DNA of 64,000 nt, from contig CAIIXF020000002.1 in assembly GCA_903813345.2 (NCBI GenBank), forward strand, positions 9,856,650-9,920,649, written 5' to 3'. This DNA comes from Owenia fusiformis (Eukaryota > Annelida > Polychaeta > Sabellida > Oweniidae). Position numbers and translations under genes: made by a program. The notes beneath the pieces are model-generated. The model searched no databases, had not been told where the DNA came from, and was given only the letters and a program-made list of their open reading frames with translations. Of the stretch, positions 46,060 through 58,748 are shown piece by piece; within the stretch, counting starts at the first letter, position 1, and each line of letters opens with the position of its first letter.

Positions 46060-47980
46060 TTTCAGGACACCCTGAATATTCAGGTTTGTTTTCTAAGCGT
46101 TCTCATTATTTTCGACACTGTTTCTACACTGAATAAAAAACATTTTCCCGGGAATATTTGGATCGGGAGATACGCAGCGGGAAATATACATTGGAATCAA
46201 TTCTATATCCCGATGTTTTCATGTATAATATCTTCAAGATACAATCTTATGACTTGCAGAAATAAATAGGAAGTAATCGCGTTCAGTTGATTGAATTATG
46301 GGAGTAGTGAAGTCAATGATTTAATGAATAAGAGCAAATGTTTTTAATTTGAACAGGTAATTCATCAAATGACACTGAAGATTAACTTGAAATGGATTGT
46401 CTATCTATATCTTTTTATGCATGAGAGACATGTTATAATGTTGGTGAACCAATGATTATGATAATTTCACCTGTTCACATGCAGTTCCCATTATGATTGA
46501 AAACTGACCGGGAGTGATTCTCTTCAATTTATTTACTCATAATGAACAGAAATTTAATATTGAAATCGCTTAGAAGGCGTAAATAAATGTCATTTGACGT
46601 TCAATAAAAATTCGTCAATAATTTACTGATAATTTGCACATTTGAAGAGGTAAAACTTACAGTAAACTCAATTATTGCATTTGTTTTTCGCGGGAAAAAG
46701 TTTCCCTCATTGACGTCAAAGATTTTTAAGCGGCTCATTATAATATTCATGAGCTGACTTTATGGAAAAGTGAATTCCTTCCTATAGGCCTATTTATGGA
46801 AATATTTTTTTTAATTTATGATTCGCAATGCACGATGATGTCCAATCAAAGTGCAAATTATGATCATGTGAACAATCGTGACCACGATCTCTCCTAGGGC
46901 CACGCATGCGCAAAGTAAAATTTGAAATCAAAGAAATGACGTTTATTTCGGTTTAACATCAGTTAAAAAGAATTTTAAGTTAATCGATTCAAACTTGCAG
47001 AGGATATTCACAAAACGGCGAACATTTCGAGAGAAATTTCAATGACGAATGAGGCCCGTTTACAAAATTGGTAATTGAGCGTGCCAATACAAATCTCGCC
47101 CCCGCCCCTCTGCTGGGGCCGAATATGAATAAATTGATGTCGCCAATAATTTTAACACGTCATCCAATAGAGGAATTTCTAAATAGCTTTGAAATCTCTC
47201 AAATTCTCGTTTTACATGAGATTTTAAGAGATTTGCACTTATTACCTCTAATGATTTAGTTTTCTTTCTTTTTAATAGCATATTTGATGTCAGTGGAACG
47301 TTTTCTCCAAGAATAGCTTTGATTTACACAGTTATGTCTTAAATCATTTTCCATGGCATTTCAAAAAAACTTGGGACAAATCTCCATTGATTTAATGCTA
47401 AAATTCTTTAAAACCTTGGTTTATTCGAATGACGACAAACATTTTCATGTACAATACGTACATTGACGGAATAAAATTTTCGGTCATATATTACGCCATA
47501 AATCATAAAATCTTGGTCTTTATTCCTTAAGTATGCCATTCGAGTTTCAGACAGATTCGACCAACGCGTTTTGATAAATCATGAAATCAAGTGACTATGC
47601 AAGTTTCTAGCCCTGGCATTAAAGTCAATAGATGTTTAGTCCAAGCAAATTAAATACAAACAAGGGTGACATCTATGATTTAAGCTTTATTCAGTTATCT
47701 CTATGCCAACTACATTTCAATACGAGGTCCATTGTCTTCGGTCGGCGTAAAATCGTATCCTCAAGGCCTAATTACTTGAACTTCATGCTAGATGCTAGAC
47801 CCATAAAAATCATCGGGTCTATATGACACCCGGTATATGACAATTATATGTATGGATTCTCTGACGCTCATATTGAGACCATGTTCAAATTAGAGATCTA
47901 ATTGTGTCTAAATGCAATCTAAATGTCAAATAAGTCCCCTCTACAGCCAAAACCGAGATATATGGTACCAAGTATGATAT
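46060..47980. other. Intergenic stretch, nothing recognised
   Basis: AT-rich with several short chance frames. A CRE-like tgacgtca near 46712 and gcgggaaa motifs were seen but without gene context. Confidence 0.45.
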
Positions 47981-47990
47981 ACACGTATCA

Positions 47991-48260
47991 TTGGGAAGAT
48001 TGTTCAAAGTTACGTTGATTGGCATAAATCTGATGCCAGTCACAAATTGCTCTATCATATCAAATAAAAAGTTTGATAATATTGGGAAATCTCCATCCCT
48101 TGAAACTCAAAATGTTAGCAATATGCTATTTGCAGACGATTTAGTTATATTTGATACTACCAAGAAGGAATGCAACTAAAACTAAACACTCTTGAGTCTT
48201 TATGTAATGTCTGGAAACTTGAAATTAACATTGATAAAACAAAAATCATGAAATTCTGAA
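47991..48260 (+). pseudogene. Broken LINE reverse-transcriptase fragment
   Basis: The frame includes NMLFADDLVIF, the catalytic FADD box of non-LTR reverse transcriptases (about 48129-48140). It then has a frameshift near 48172 into a frame reading LCNVWKLEINIDKTKIM, the following conserved RT motif, with TGA after. Both the shift and the stops show it is dead. Sequence to about 48700 may be further LINE remnant. The clade cannot be set from this piece. Confidence 0.75.
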
Positions 48261-49244
48261 AATGTGGCAACGTTTGTCAAGAACGATCCCAAAATGAATG
48301 GTTAGAATAAACAAAATGTTCAAAAGTATACATATTTAGCAACCGTCAGTGACTGGGGATCTAGCAAATAAAGCCATTACATGTTTGAAGCGGCACACAG
48401 ACATGACATCATCCTGAAATTGAAATTGCATAGTATGATCAACTTATGAATCCATCGCTTTATACGGTTCGGAAATGTGGTGTAATTGTAGGATATAGGA
48501 TAACATGTCTGCAATTAAATGCACACAAGGGCAATTCCATGAGAATGGATGTTCTTAATTCAATTGCTTCTCGACTGTTTTCTAAACATGTTTGCCATAT
48601 TCTAAATAGTTATAGGTTCACTTTAAATAAATGCCCACTGGCATTTGCTTTGGAATTTGAAATTAAATGTCTGTATGGACACCTTATCTAAAAGTTATTT
48701 GCCAATTTGCAGTTCCCATATTTGAAACACAAATAATTCAGAGAAATCCTCTTTCAGTATATATCATAAAATTAGTTAGTGAGGTAGCACCGAAAAATGT
48801 ACCCGCTTCTGAACAAATTGAAATTACTTGTTTCTTATGTATTTTTATGTGATACTTCAGAAAATTTTTGTCTGATGCGCCGTATCCGGGGCGAAAGTTG
48901 TCAAAATTGGGTTTTTGACCCTAAAAAGGATAATTACAGGGGGTACATTATCATCATTGAATAATTCATTCAGTTGGTCTTCATTCATCATAATAATTTT
49001 ATCGAGAGTTGATGAGATCATTTTAAGGTAGTATGCAAACTTTCAATGGTCTGTCACTCGTGGTTGCCATGGAAACCACAATTTTTGCTGAGAAAATCCT
49101 TAATTTTGGTAAAACCTGTACCTGTACATAATATAGAATGTGGATTATTTTTCAAATCAACAGATATCAGAACATTTTAGCATTTTCAAAATTACAAGGG
49201 CAGTTCAAACATTTATTTAAATATAAAGGATATTGCAATTAACA

Positions 49245-49740
49245 TACTGTAAAACGGGTATTGTTAGCGAGGGGTAATTGTTAGCGATTGTTAGCGATCG
49301 CTATAGTTTCGCTAAAAATTCAATTCGCTAAAATAAACCGGGGTTAAAATAAACCGGGCGCTGAAATTCCCGGTAAACTACATGAATACTAGTATTTAAG
49401 GAGCTTTTCGTTCAGTGCTCGACTTCCGGTTTGTAATTTGAGATTAGTTTGGACCGAAAAATCAACGATTTTAAATGCTTCCGTGATTTTGTGATTAGTC
49501 TGATGAGATTACAGTAGTTTGGACCAATACCATGTGCGTTAGAAGTCTTACATTTTGATAATTCCTCTGTCATGTCCGTTATTCATTCTTCTGCCATAAA
49601 TGATAAAATTTCTAATGCATTTCGCTAATTTGATTTTTTAAAGATTAATCTTCATTTCGCTAAAATTTCCCGCGCTAAAACCCCCTAAAATTGAAAAATC
49701 GCTAAAATTTCCCGGTGTCAAAATTACCCGTTTTACAGTA
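49245..49740. mobile_element. 492-bp TA-flanked miniature element in the left arm
   Basis: The insert 49247-49738 has ends CTGTAAAACGGGTA and TACCCGTTTTACAG and TA on both sides (49245-49246, 49739-49740). The right arm near 53455-53468 runs straight through the matching position, so it is the empty site. Internal gctaaaat motifs recur. It is non-coding. Confidence 0.85.
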
Positions 49741-49753
49741 ACTGGGGAGTGTC

Positions 49754-51110
49754 AAAGACCATACAATTACATAAGTGATCAAAAGTGGGCGTCGCCCTTA
49801 TCATAGTAGATGATTGCCATTCTCTATAAATACAGAGTTTTACTTGACTTTTGAGATACATTTATAATGATGTTCTTTGGTTATACTAAATATGAAGCAT
49901 TTTTGGTAAATAATGTACATGTAAGTGTTATACTTATTGCATTGGGGAGGGGGTAGATGGGGGGGGGGGAAAGAATTGGAAGAGGGCAAAGCTAATCACC
50001 CTTAAGTATAAATGATCTCATCTACATAGTTCTGGATTTCATAGGGTTCATCTTCTGGGTCTTCTTCACATTCATCTGAATATATAGGATATCATAATTC
50101 TGCATGATTGGTAAGTATAAAGACCATAGAATTACTCAAGTGATCAAAAGTGGGCGTCGCCCTTATAGATTCATTCTCTATAAATACAGAGTCTAAGTTG
50201 ACTTTTGAGATACATTTACATTACAACTTCTTTGATTATACTTAATTTCAAGCATTTCTGGTTAGTAATGCACATCTAATTGTAATAGTTCTTGCCTGGG
50301 GGAGATTGGGGGAGAGTAGTAACAAAATTGGGAGGGGGCAGAGGTAATCAGCCTTAAGTATAAATCTCATCTGCATAGTTCTGGATTTCATGGGGTACAT
50401 CGTCTGGGTCTTCTTCATATTCATCTCAATATATAGGATATTATAATTCTGCATGATTGGTAAGTATAAAGACCATAGAATTACTCAAGTGATCAAAAGT
50501 GGGCGTCGCCCTTATAGATTCATTCTCTATAAATACAGAGTCTAAGTTGACTTTTGAGATACATTTACATTACAACTTCTTTGATTATACTTAATTTCAA
50601 GCATTTCTGGTTAGTAATGCACATCTAATTGTAATAGTTCTTGCCTGGGGGAGATTGGGGGAGAGTAGTAACAAAATTGGGAGGGGGCAGAGGTAATCAG
50701 CCTTAAGTATAAATATCATCTGCATAGTTCTGGATTTCATGGGGCACCTCGTCTGGGTCTTCTTCATATTCATCTCAATATATGGGATATTACAGGATTT
50801 GTCAAACACCATACAATTACATATTTATAAACGATCAAAAGGAGTGTCACCCTAACAATAGTAGATGATTGGTTCTTTGTATAAATACAAAATTGAACTT
50901 GACTTTTGAGATACATTCATAGTTATACTGAACTGCTGTTATTATAATTTATGTCAATCATTTCTGGTAAATACATCTGTGTAAGTATTATAGTTTTTAC
51001 ATTTGGGCAGGGGTGAGTAGTAACAGAATTAGAATGTGTAGATCTAATCTGCCTTAAAGTATAAATCTCATCTTCTTAATTCTGGATTTCATAGGGTACA
51101 TCTTCTGGGG
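49754..51110. repeat. ~349-bp tandem units, left arm
   Basis: Units 2 and 3 (50101-50449 and 50450-50798) are nearly identical, so one was duplicated recently; units 1 and 4 are more diverged. Each has aaagtgggcgtcgccctta, tttgagatacattta, a G-rich gggggaga stretch and tctggatttcat.gggtaca. Confidence 0.9.
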
Positions 51111-51149
51111 TTTTCTGATTCATCTCCTGGTGTTGCTATATCACCAATC

Positions 51150-52480
51150 CCTTGTATGAGAATATCAGTCAATACCCACTGGAAAGATATGGAGTCATTT
51201 AGTTTCCATTCAAGTCCATCTGGTGGTTCACTACGAGGATTTGCAATATGGGCCATACAGATAATAAGTGCTTTATATGGATGAGATGGTTACAACAATC
51301 AGACAGTCATTCATTAGACCAACTTAGGAAAATTATCTAGAGATGAGATGAGTGTGACACCCATAACGACCTTGGAAAGGCACAAATAGCAAGTATAGAA
51401 GACATAAAGATGACAAAAACCGCAATCAAAGACTTCCTTGATCCATTTACCATTGAGGATGAAGGTCATCTCTACAGTGTATCATAAGGAAAATCTGTGC
51501 CAAATGATGTCGCTGCAGATCTCATCTAATTTTAGTCAAAAGGGGAAATTGCATGAAGAGATACCATCTGAGATTAGTTGAAAAAAAGATTTCATGATCT
51601 AATAAAACATATGAAATTGAAAACTATAGCAGCAAACTACAGCAGCAACAGTGACAGTGACAGTAAAAAAGTACTCAGAACAAGCTTATACAAATACATT
51701 CTGAATGAAACATCTTTGAACAGCTTCGATCTTGCTTAAGAACATAAAATTAGCCTAGAATGTCTCCTGCAGTTCCTATTGAGCCCTGTGCCTTGGGCTC
51801 TAGGAACACTGACTGGACTTCTTGCAAGAACAGAGAAACGCATCCCTATGCATGAACATGTAACCACAAGTGCCAAAGAGAAAGGACCAAAATTTGTAAT
51901 AGAACCCAGCAAGAAAAAGAAAACTTCTAAATGTATACAAGTCATAAGGAAAACAAACCCCAACTATCCCAAACCATAATTCAACTTGAAAGGTAGTTTT
52001 GTTTTTGGATCTGGCGGAGACTGTTTCAAGATTCTACAATTGCAGATTGATTCGTTTTTGTATGTGATAATTACATCAAAAATTCTATAAAGGAACCTGA
52101 AAGAGGGGAGGGACACCTTGCCCTATTTAAGGTAGAAAAACACGAGTCCCTAAAGATTGGAATTAATTCTTGTATGATGATAAAAACAAAAAGCAAATAC
52201 AGCAGAGTGCTGCTGGATATTTGAGTTGGAAACAAATGAAGACTGATGTCAGTGGTATTTCCTCCAATATAGACCCTGACATATATGCAGCCTTCCTAGC
52301 ACTTCACACATTCACAGATGAAGTGCCATGCAGAAGGGGCAATAGCAATAGCACCTTTTTAAAAGGCAAAGGTGGAGCACCATATAGATACACTCAACTG
52401 AATGACTCTCAAATCTGCAAGTGTAGAGGTATATTCTCCCACATGATATTGTTAATATATTAACTTCGGGAGGTGAATGA
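51150..52480 (+). pseudogene. Centre of the fold-back: decayed coding-like sequence
   Basis: Open segments at 51779-51979 (SPVPWALGTLTGLLARTEKR, then lysine-rich) and 52170-52463 lie between stops. The PVPW block recalls uncharacterised proteins associated with invertebrate repeats, but I cannot name the family. It may be the remnant of a gene once carried by the element. Confidence 0.35.
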
Positions 52481-52499
52481 AAATGATCAGACTATGATA

Positions 52500-53440
52500 T
52501 TAATACTTAAGACTGACTGGCCATTGGCTCTGCCCCCTCCCATTTCTGCTACTACCCCCCTTGCCCCCCCCACAGGGAATAAATATTACAATACTAAATG
52601 TAATCAAAGAAGTTTTAATTTAAAAAATAAATCTTAAAGTCATGTTAAACTCCATATTCATAGAGAATGAATTATCTACTATTGTTAGAGCAACACCCAC
52701 TTTTGATCACTTATGTAATTGTATGGTCTTTGACACTTTCCAATCACGTAAATTGGAATATCCCATATATTGAGATGAAGAAGACCCAGAAGTGAAGAAG
52801 ACCCAAAAGATGCACCCCTTGAAATCCAGAACTAAATAAATGAGATTTACGTTTAAGGCTTATTAGCTCTGCCCATTTCCAATTCTGTAACTCTCCCCCC
52901 CCCCTCCTCCACCCCCAGACAATAACTATTACAATTAGATGTACATATATAACTTACCAGAAATGCTTGACATTAAGTATAAATCAAAGATGTTTTTAAG
53001 TAAATGTACTTCAAAAGTCAAGTTAAACTCTGTATTTATAGAGAATGAACCATATACTATGATTAGGGCCACGCCCACTTTTGATCACATGTGTAACTCT
53101 ACCAACCATGTAAATTCTTATATCTTATATATTGAGATGAATATAATAAGACCCAGAAGCTGTACCCTATGAAATCTAGAACCAAGTAGATGAGATTTAC
53201 ACTTAAGGCTGATAAGCTCTGCCCCTCCCAATTCTGTTACTACCCCCCCCCCTCCCCCCTGTATCCCCATGCAATAACTATAACACTTAGATGTAAAAAT
53301 GCTTGATATTAAGTATAACCAAAGAAATTCAATATAAATGTATCTCAAAAGTCAAGTAAAACTCTGTATTTATAGAGAATGGCAATCAACTACTATCATG
53401 AGGGCGACGCCCACTTTTGACCACTTATGTAATTGTATGG
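52500..53440. repeat. ~349-bp tandem units, right arm (inverted)
   Basis: About three units in the opposite orientation to the left-arm array, more diverged from each other, with C-rich runs (near 52553, 52900 and 53246) matching the G-rich runs of the left units. Confidence 0.85.
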
Positions 53441-53999
53441 TCTTTGACACTTACCAGTCATATAAATTGCAATATTCTTTCTCTTTAAACAAATGTTTGG
53501 ACAGCCCTGGTGATTTTTAGAGTGCTAAAATGTTCTGATATCTGTTGATTTGAAAAATAATCCACATTCTATATTATGTACAGGTACAGGTTTTACCAAA
53601 ATTAAGGATTTTCTCAGCAAAAATTGTGGTTTCCATGGCAACCACGAGTGACAGACCATTGAAAGTTTGCATACTACCTTAAAATGATCTCATCAACTCT
53701 CAATAAAATCATTATGATGATTGAAGACTAACTGAATGAATTATTCAATGATGTTAATGTACCCCCTGTAATTTTCCTTTTTAGGGTCAAAAACCCAATT
53801 TTGACAACTTTCGCCCCGGATATGGCGCGTCAGACAAAAATTTTCTGAAGTATCACATAAAAATACATAAGAAACAAGTAATTTCAATTTGTTCAGAAGC
53901 GGGTACATTTTTTGGTGCTACCTCACTACCTAAATATAAGGCAGCATCATGTATAAATAGCCTGACACTCAAAGGATTACCTAAAATAATTTCTACTTA

Positions 54000-55050
54000 T
54001 TCTCTAGCCTATTTGGAAAAACACTTGGGCCATTCAAATATTTTCTTATAATTAATGTCACTTAATTCTATGTTTTCAAAAGAAACAAAATGTTCCCATG
54101 TACTCTGTACTTGTAATGCATACAAATGACAACGGGAAATGTGATCTTGGATTATAATGTAGTGAAATTAGTGTCAAGATTGATTAAAATTACATGTATA
54201 TACGCTTCAGTATTGTCTTCATTAACAATGTCATCTGAATCAAGGTGTGTTACTTGCTTTGCCACAATGTGCTATCTGGCTATTGCATTTTCACTATTAA
54301 ATAATATACAAAGCCCTTGAAATAAATAAAGGTTTTGTAGTTTTTAATATAAGGCCCTTCATCAGAATGCCAACATATAATTAATTTTGAATGACCTAAT
54401 CTGTACATGCAGTTTTTTAGTGCACATGTATGCCCAGGTTAGCAGCCATATTGAAAACATAAACCAGTCAGCCTTATTTTCATCACAAAAGTTCAGTTTT
54501 AGTGGTGAGCCCATACTCCCACAAAAATGATATTTGCAGAGAAGCTACTTTACAGACTCTGCATTATAGAGTTTCAATATCTTTTTTGTGGGATTGTGGG
54601 CTGATGGTTAAATTTTCAATGAAAGGGAATGAGCACCATGTTAAAACTTGATAACAAAGTGAACAAAAAATGACAATATTTTCCAGATTTGCACTGGTAA
54701 ACTTCATACATAGCTGTAATGTTCTACTCCGAATGCTTGTATGCCGTATGTTCCATATAATAAATTCTATATAACTATACTTTTTGATATTATTTTGATG
54801 GTAAACATAGTGTGTACCCATATTAAGACATCTTTGTGATAGGGGTTCTTACTGGCAATTTTTCAAAGAAACTGAAAATTAATGCCACTTTTTGAAATTC
54901 CACATCTCAAGAAAAAAGGTTTACCTTACAACTTACAATCGGTTTTAAAAGTAAATGGAAGAATGAGTTTTTTGGAAAAAGTTTAAGTGGACCAATAGTC
55001 TGTTAAATGGACCTGTTCTTTGTACAAAGTAGCCTAAGAGTATCAGTAGC
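54000..55050. other. Intergenic stretch, nothing recognised
   Basis: AT-rich sequence with short chance frames only. Confidence 0.45.
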
Positions 55051-55650
55051 CCTATTTACACTATACGCGGCATCCCAAGACGTCTTGGCTAAAACGTTTT
55101 AGGAAAATTATGTCGAGTTTACACCACCATTTTCAATACGTCTTACGAAATATGATTGAGTTTACACCTTTTTTCTAAAACGTCTTAAATATTTGTAGGT
55201 ATACATGTAAATTGAAAAAAGCAGTTCACCACTGGTTGAAGGACGGTTCAATCAATGTAGCCATTCCTTTCCCGCTTCTATACTTTATGATAAAGAATGC
55301 ATCGGTTTCGAAAAATATGTCTTAGAAAGAGCATTGTTAAGAGCGTGAAAGCGAGCAGGAAGATTTTGTGCATATATTAGGATTATGATAGAACCCCAGG
55401 CGAATTAGTTCTTCTCGATATTTATGCGATGATAACTGGATAATGGGAACAAGGAATGAGACGAGGGAAAGGACCATGCGACACTTGTAAACGGGAAGTT
55501 TCAAATTTTTCGTTCAGCGCATCGCATAAAACCGGGCAAAGAGCTAAAACCGATGGATTTACACTCGCTTACACTCGACTAAAACGCTAGGATGTCTTGG
55601 CTATTATTAGGGTCCTAAAACTTTTTAGCTAAGCGCTCTTAGCCGAGAGC

Positions 55651-56573
55651 TCTGACGTGTCGCAAAAAGGTCGCGCACGCATTGTTACACATTTTGTGGC
55701 GTAATCCAGAGGATCCTCACTTTCAACATGATAGAATGTCAGAATGTGACGTTTTTGAGAAAAATGTACACACATGAAAATCCTTTCGTCCTCCACATTT
55801 ACCTCTATATCTCAAAACATTTTAGACGAATAACTCTGATATCATATATATATTGTTAATGGGCTAGGAGCATCATAAAACACGAATCAATTGATATTTT
55901 AGGTGAAATAAATATACGTGTTGCTGTGCTTGAAAATAGGCGAATGGCGTAAATTAGCCCTATTTTAATGAATTTTGAAAACCTTTCGTCCTCCACTTTT
56001 CCACATACAACAGAAAACACATACTTTTGCGAACAAAATCAACTATTTATTAATAAACTAGAGTTTAGGAGCAAAATAATCACGTATGATATATTAAAAA
56101 TTGATTTCGTATTTTTTGTTTAATGTACACCTGAAAAATTGAAGGTAACAAAAAATGAGCAAAAAAGGTCGCTGTCAACAGATTCTATTTTTCAAACTCC
56201 ATGACGTCACAATATGGGACGCTTACTAAAATTCATCCGTTGAAATAAAACTTATATCTACCTTTATCAAGACGAAAAATAAGTATAATAGTCATATATT
56301 GGTTAAGTTATGAGCGTTTAAAGACGAAAAATAATTCAAAATGTAACGTGTCAACAGGGCATATTTGCTAGATGTTTTGGTAAAAAACTCTTTTTTAAAA
56401 AAGAACGCGCAAGAATTGTGAACGGAGTGTAGTTGTTCTAAAATCTTCATCGAAACAGCTTTAAAATGATATATAACTTTAATTAGAATATTAACTTATA
56501 ATCCGGGTAATCAAAGTTACATTCACGCGATACCCTTAAAAACAAATGCGCCACCTTTTTGCGACACGTCTCT
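55651..56573. mobile_element. 917-bp element with GACGTGTCGC ends
   Basis: The insert 55654-56570 has inverted ends GACGTGTCGCAAAAAGGT and is flanked by TCT on both sides (55651-55653, 56571-56573), possibly a 3-bp target duplication. It sits in an older repeat (about 55045-56665) marked by tttacac and aaaacgtttta motifs at both ends. The superfamily is unknown. Confidence 0.6.
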
Positions 56574-56847
56574 TGAGTAAATCTGGATTTACATTGCATT
56601 TGCATAACACTTTAACGCTAAAACGTTTTACCAAAAACGTTTCAGGGCATTAGTGTAAATCCAACAAGTAACATGTCAAAAAATGCCATAGGCTCTGGTT
56701 CCTACAGCGATGATGCATGTGATAGTACAAGTGATTGCAATCGAAGTAGCTCTTCTATGTGTCTAATTGATTCGTTTCTTACTTCCCAAATATCGAAAAT
56801 CCATTCATTGGAGGTGATATTGTTAGAATAAATACGGAAAAGTATTT

Positions 56848-57075
56848 TTGCTTGGAAATGAATTAAAAAGTGACTTTTACATTGATATTGATTTTGTCTT
56901 TAATTCAAAAATACGTACATACATTATGAAACCAATCTCTTACATATTCAATTACCCTAAAGTGCCTCAAGTTATTCAAAATACCTCTATTGCTAGACTA
57001 CGTATAAGCGCCCACTTTCTTGAAATGGAGAGAGGTCGATATACAAAACCCATTATTGATCTAAATAAATTCTGA
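56848..57075 (+). pseudogene. LINE ORF2 C-terminal fragment
   Basis: The frame ends IARLRISAHFLEMERGRYTK, which matches the conserved [LF]R.S.H.L.IE.GRY motif found near the C-terminus of many non-LTR retrotransposon polyproteins. Upstream reverse-transcriptase motifs are absent, so only a short 3' piece remains. It may belong to the same family as the fragment at 48 kb, but the two do not overlap. Confidence 0.6.
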
Positions 57076-57605
57076 AAATTTCAGCCATCTCTTATCGGTC
57101 TCCTGAATTAAAAAACATAGCATTGGGCTGCATCTCAGCTGGCTCAGTGTTTCTGTCTATGCTGGACATTTAAACTGATCAACGTTGGCCCAGGGAAATG
57201 TATTGGCATACGTAATCTAAAAGAAACAGGCTGACATCCCCGACTGAATTGTTTTCAAAACCTTGCCGTCTTGGTACAACTGGTATCGAATTTTATCGCC
57301 AAATCTGTCCAGAATTTTCTCTAATATGTGTTTCTGAAACGTAGATCGTTGATTATTTCAAATCTTCACCCGATAATTTCGATAATACTGCGTAAAAACA
57401 GCTGCTGTAGATATCTGCATTTCTTTGGCAAGTTGAAAGTGTGTCACTTACGGCGCTTGGCAGAAACCAATCAAATCACTTGTTTCAAACGTCAATTATA
57501 CAATGGAAATCTGGTGTAAAAGGGTAGGTTGTCCCATCAACTTATGATACTCGTTTCCATTGATTTATATGGTAACATCTTTCCCTCATTATCTTGTACA
57601 CATGC

Positions 57606-57672
57606 AGGGCCAGTAAGGGTCGTTAAGAAGGGGAACATTATCCCTGGGGGACCATAATTTCTTTCACACCTG
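57606..57672 (-). mobile_element. Fragment shared with the intron-4 hAT element
   Basis: The reverse complement aligns with 14461-14525 (gggccagtaaggg.cgt and ggggaccattatcccc.ggg blocks). It starts cagggccagtaaggg, which itself resembles a hAT terminus, so this block may be a separate small hAT element nested in the intron-4 copy. Confidence 0.5.
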
Positions 57673-57826
57673 GTATCTTGCTTCACAAATGTAGATTTTC
57701 AGAAATTCTCTCTCAAAGCAGCTTTATTGTACTTGGAATTGCCTTTTAAAAATGTGGTCTCAGTCGGGGAAATCAGTATGTTTCTTTTAGATAAAAGCTT
57801 ACCGATACTTTTCCTTGGGCTTATGC

Positions 57827-57917
57827 TGATCACATTACCCTGCGCGCAGAGTCTAGTCTGAAGACGAAGCCCTCTTTTAAGAAGTGAAGTCGAACGAATG
57901 CAAAGGGTATGATCACA
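57827..57917. mobile_element. 75-bp miniature element with 8-bp target duplication
   Basis: The element 57835-57909 is flanked by TGATCACA (57827-57834, 57910-57917). It has the same ends as the 296-bp element at 22203-22498 (ttaccctgcg.gcag; gaatgcaa.ggt) and shares its 3' ~50 bp, but lacks the CCAAT/CRE/TATA segment. It is among the shortest elements in the window with full target duplication. Confidence 0.8.
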
Positions 57918-58438
57918 TAAGCACTTATTGGCTGAGCTGTGACAGCTTCATTAATAGCTTCGCCCAGGTCCAAATCTGTGAGTTTTTTAAAGAGTATCAT
58001 GCCGGTAATTCCTGTGATTTTTAGCCCATCCGTTTACGTAACTAAAAGGGGCAACAACAACACAAGGTCTGTAGAGAGAATATTCAAACATTTTTAGCTA
58101 TCAACAACGGCCAACATTTGCCATACCATCTTCTTTGACAAACCTATGTTCTTAAAATGTATGGATGAACTAGGCCTATCTATTTCAGCATTAAGAAGTG
58201 TAAGTTTATTTCAAAGCTTCTATAAAGAAAGCCCGACTTAAAGACTTTTGAGATCCATCATGTATCAAGAGGAATATCAGCTGAAATAATGTTCATCTTG
58301 GGGGTTTATTTGGAGAAAATAAAATAGCCTTACTTAAATATACAGGGTGGTCCAAAAAATGGGACACTCGTATTTCGAAAATTGATATTGATTTTCTTGA
58401 TGAAAACATGACATATTATACACCAGTGGATAGGGAAT

Positions 58439-58711
58439 TTACTTATCTTTAATTTGGTATACCATGAGTTCAAATTTATTATAATGTCTGTCAACCAGCG
58501 TCCATAATATAAATGACGTCATTTTCGTTTCAAAACAGTTACATATAAACAGATGCTTAATATGTCCACCATTTTGATCAATTATAGCCCTCGATTTTGG
58601 CCTAAACTGGTCAAATGCATCGTTGACATGCTGTTGAGACAGTGAATTCGACGTTTCAATAATTCTGTCCTTAAGGGACTGAGTAGATGTAAGGGGTTCA
58701 TGGTAAACCAA
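58439..58711 (-). pseudogene. Transposase C-terminal remnant, left arm
   Basis: 90 codons with LKDRIIETSNSLSQQHVNDA and a GGHIKHLF ending, typical of the C-terminus of Tc1/mariner-superfamily transposases (LK.RI...; ..NGGHIEHL). It is the mirror of the copy at 58980-59150 on the + strand. Confidence 0.7.
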
Positions 58712-58748
58712 TCCTGTTAGTTCTCCAAGTACGCGATAGTCGCAGACA

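Larger units (their letters stand above)
48776..53931. mobile_element. ~5.1-kb fold-back structure with tandem-repeat arms
   Basis: 48776-49245 is the inverted copy of about 53480-53931 (shared tagtgaggtagcacc end, ccccctgtaattttcc, gtggttgccatggaaacca and others). Further in, both arms contain tandem ~349-bp units in opposite orientation: about four on the left (49754-51110) and about three on the right (52500-53440). The centre (51150-52480) is single-copy here. The design resembles fold-back elements with tandem repeats in their inverted ends, such as FB of Drosophila and TU of sea urchins. No outer target duplication was found. Confidence 0.75.

Noticed and set aside
48776-53931. Polinton/Maverick element
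   Set aside because: It is too short, with no polymerase B, integrase, ATPase or capsid motifs; the arms contain tandem arrays instead.
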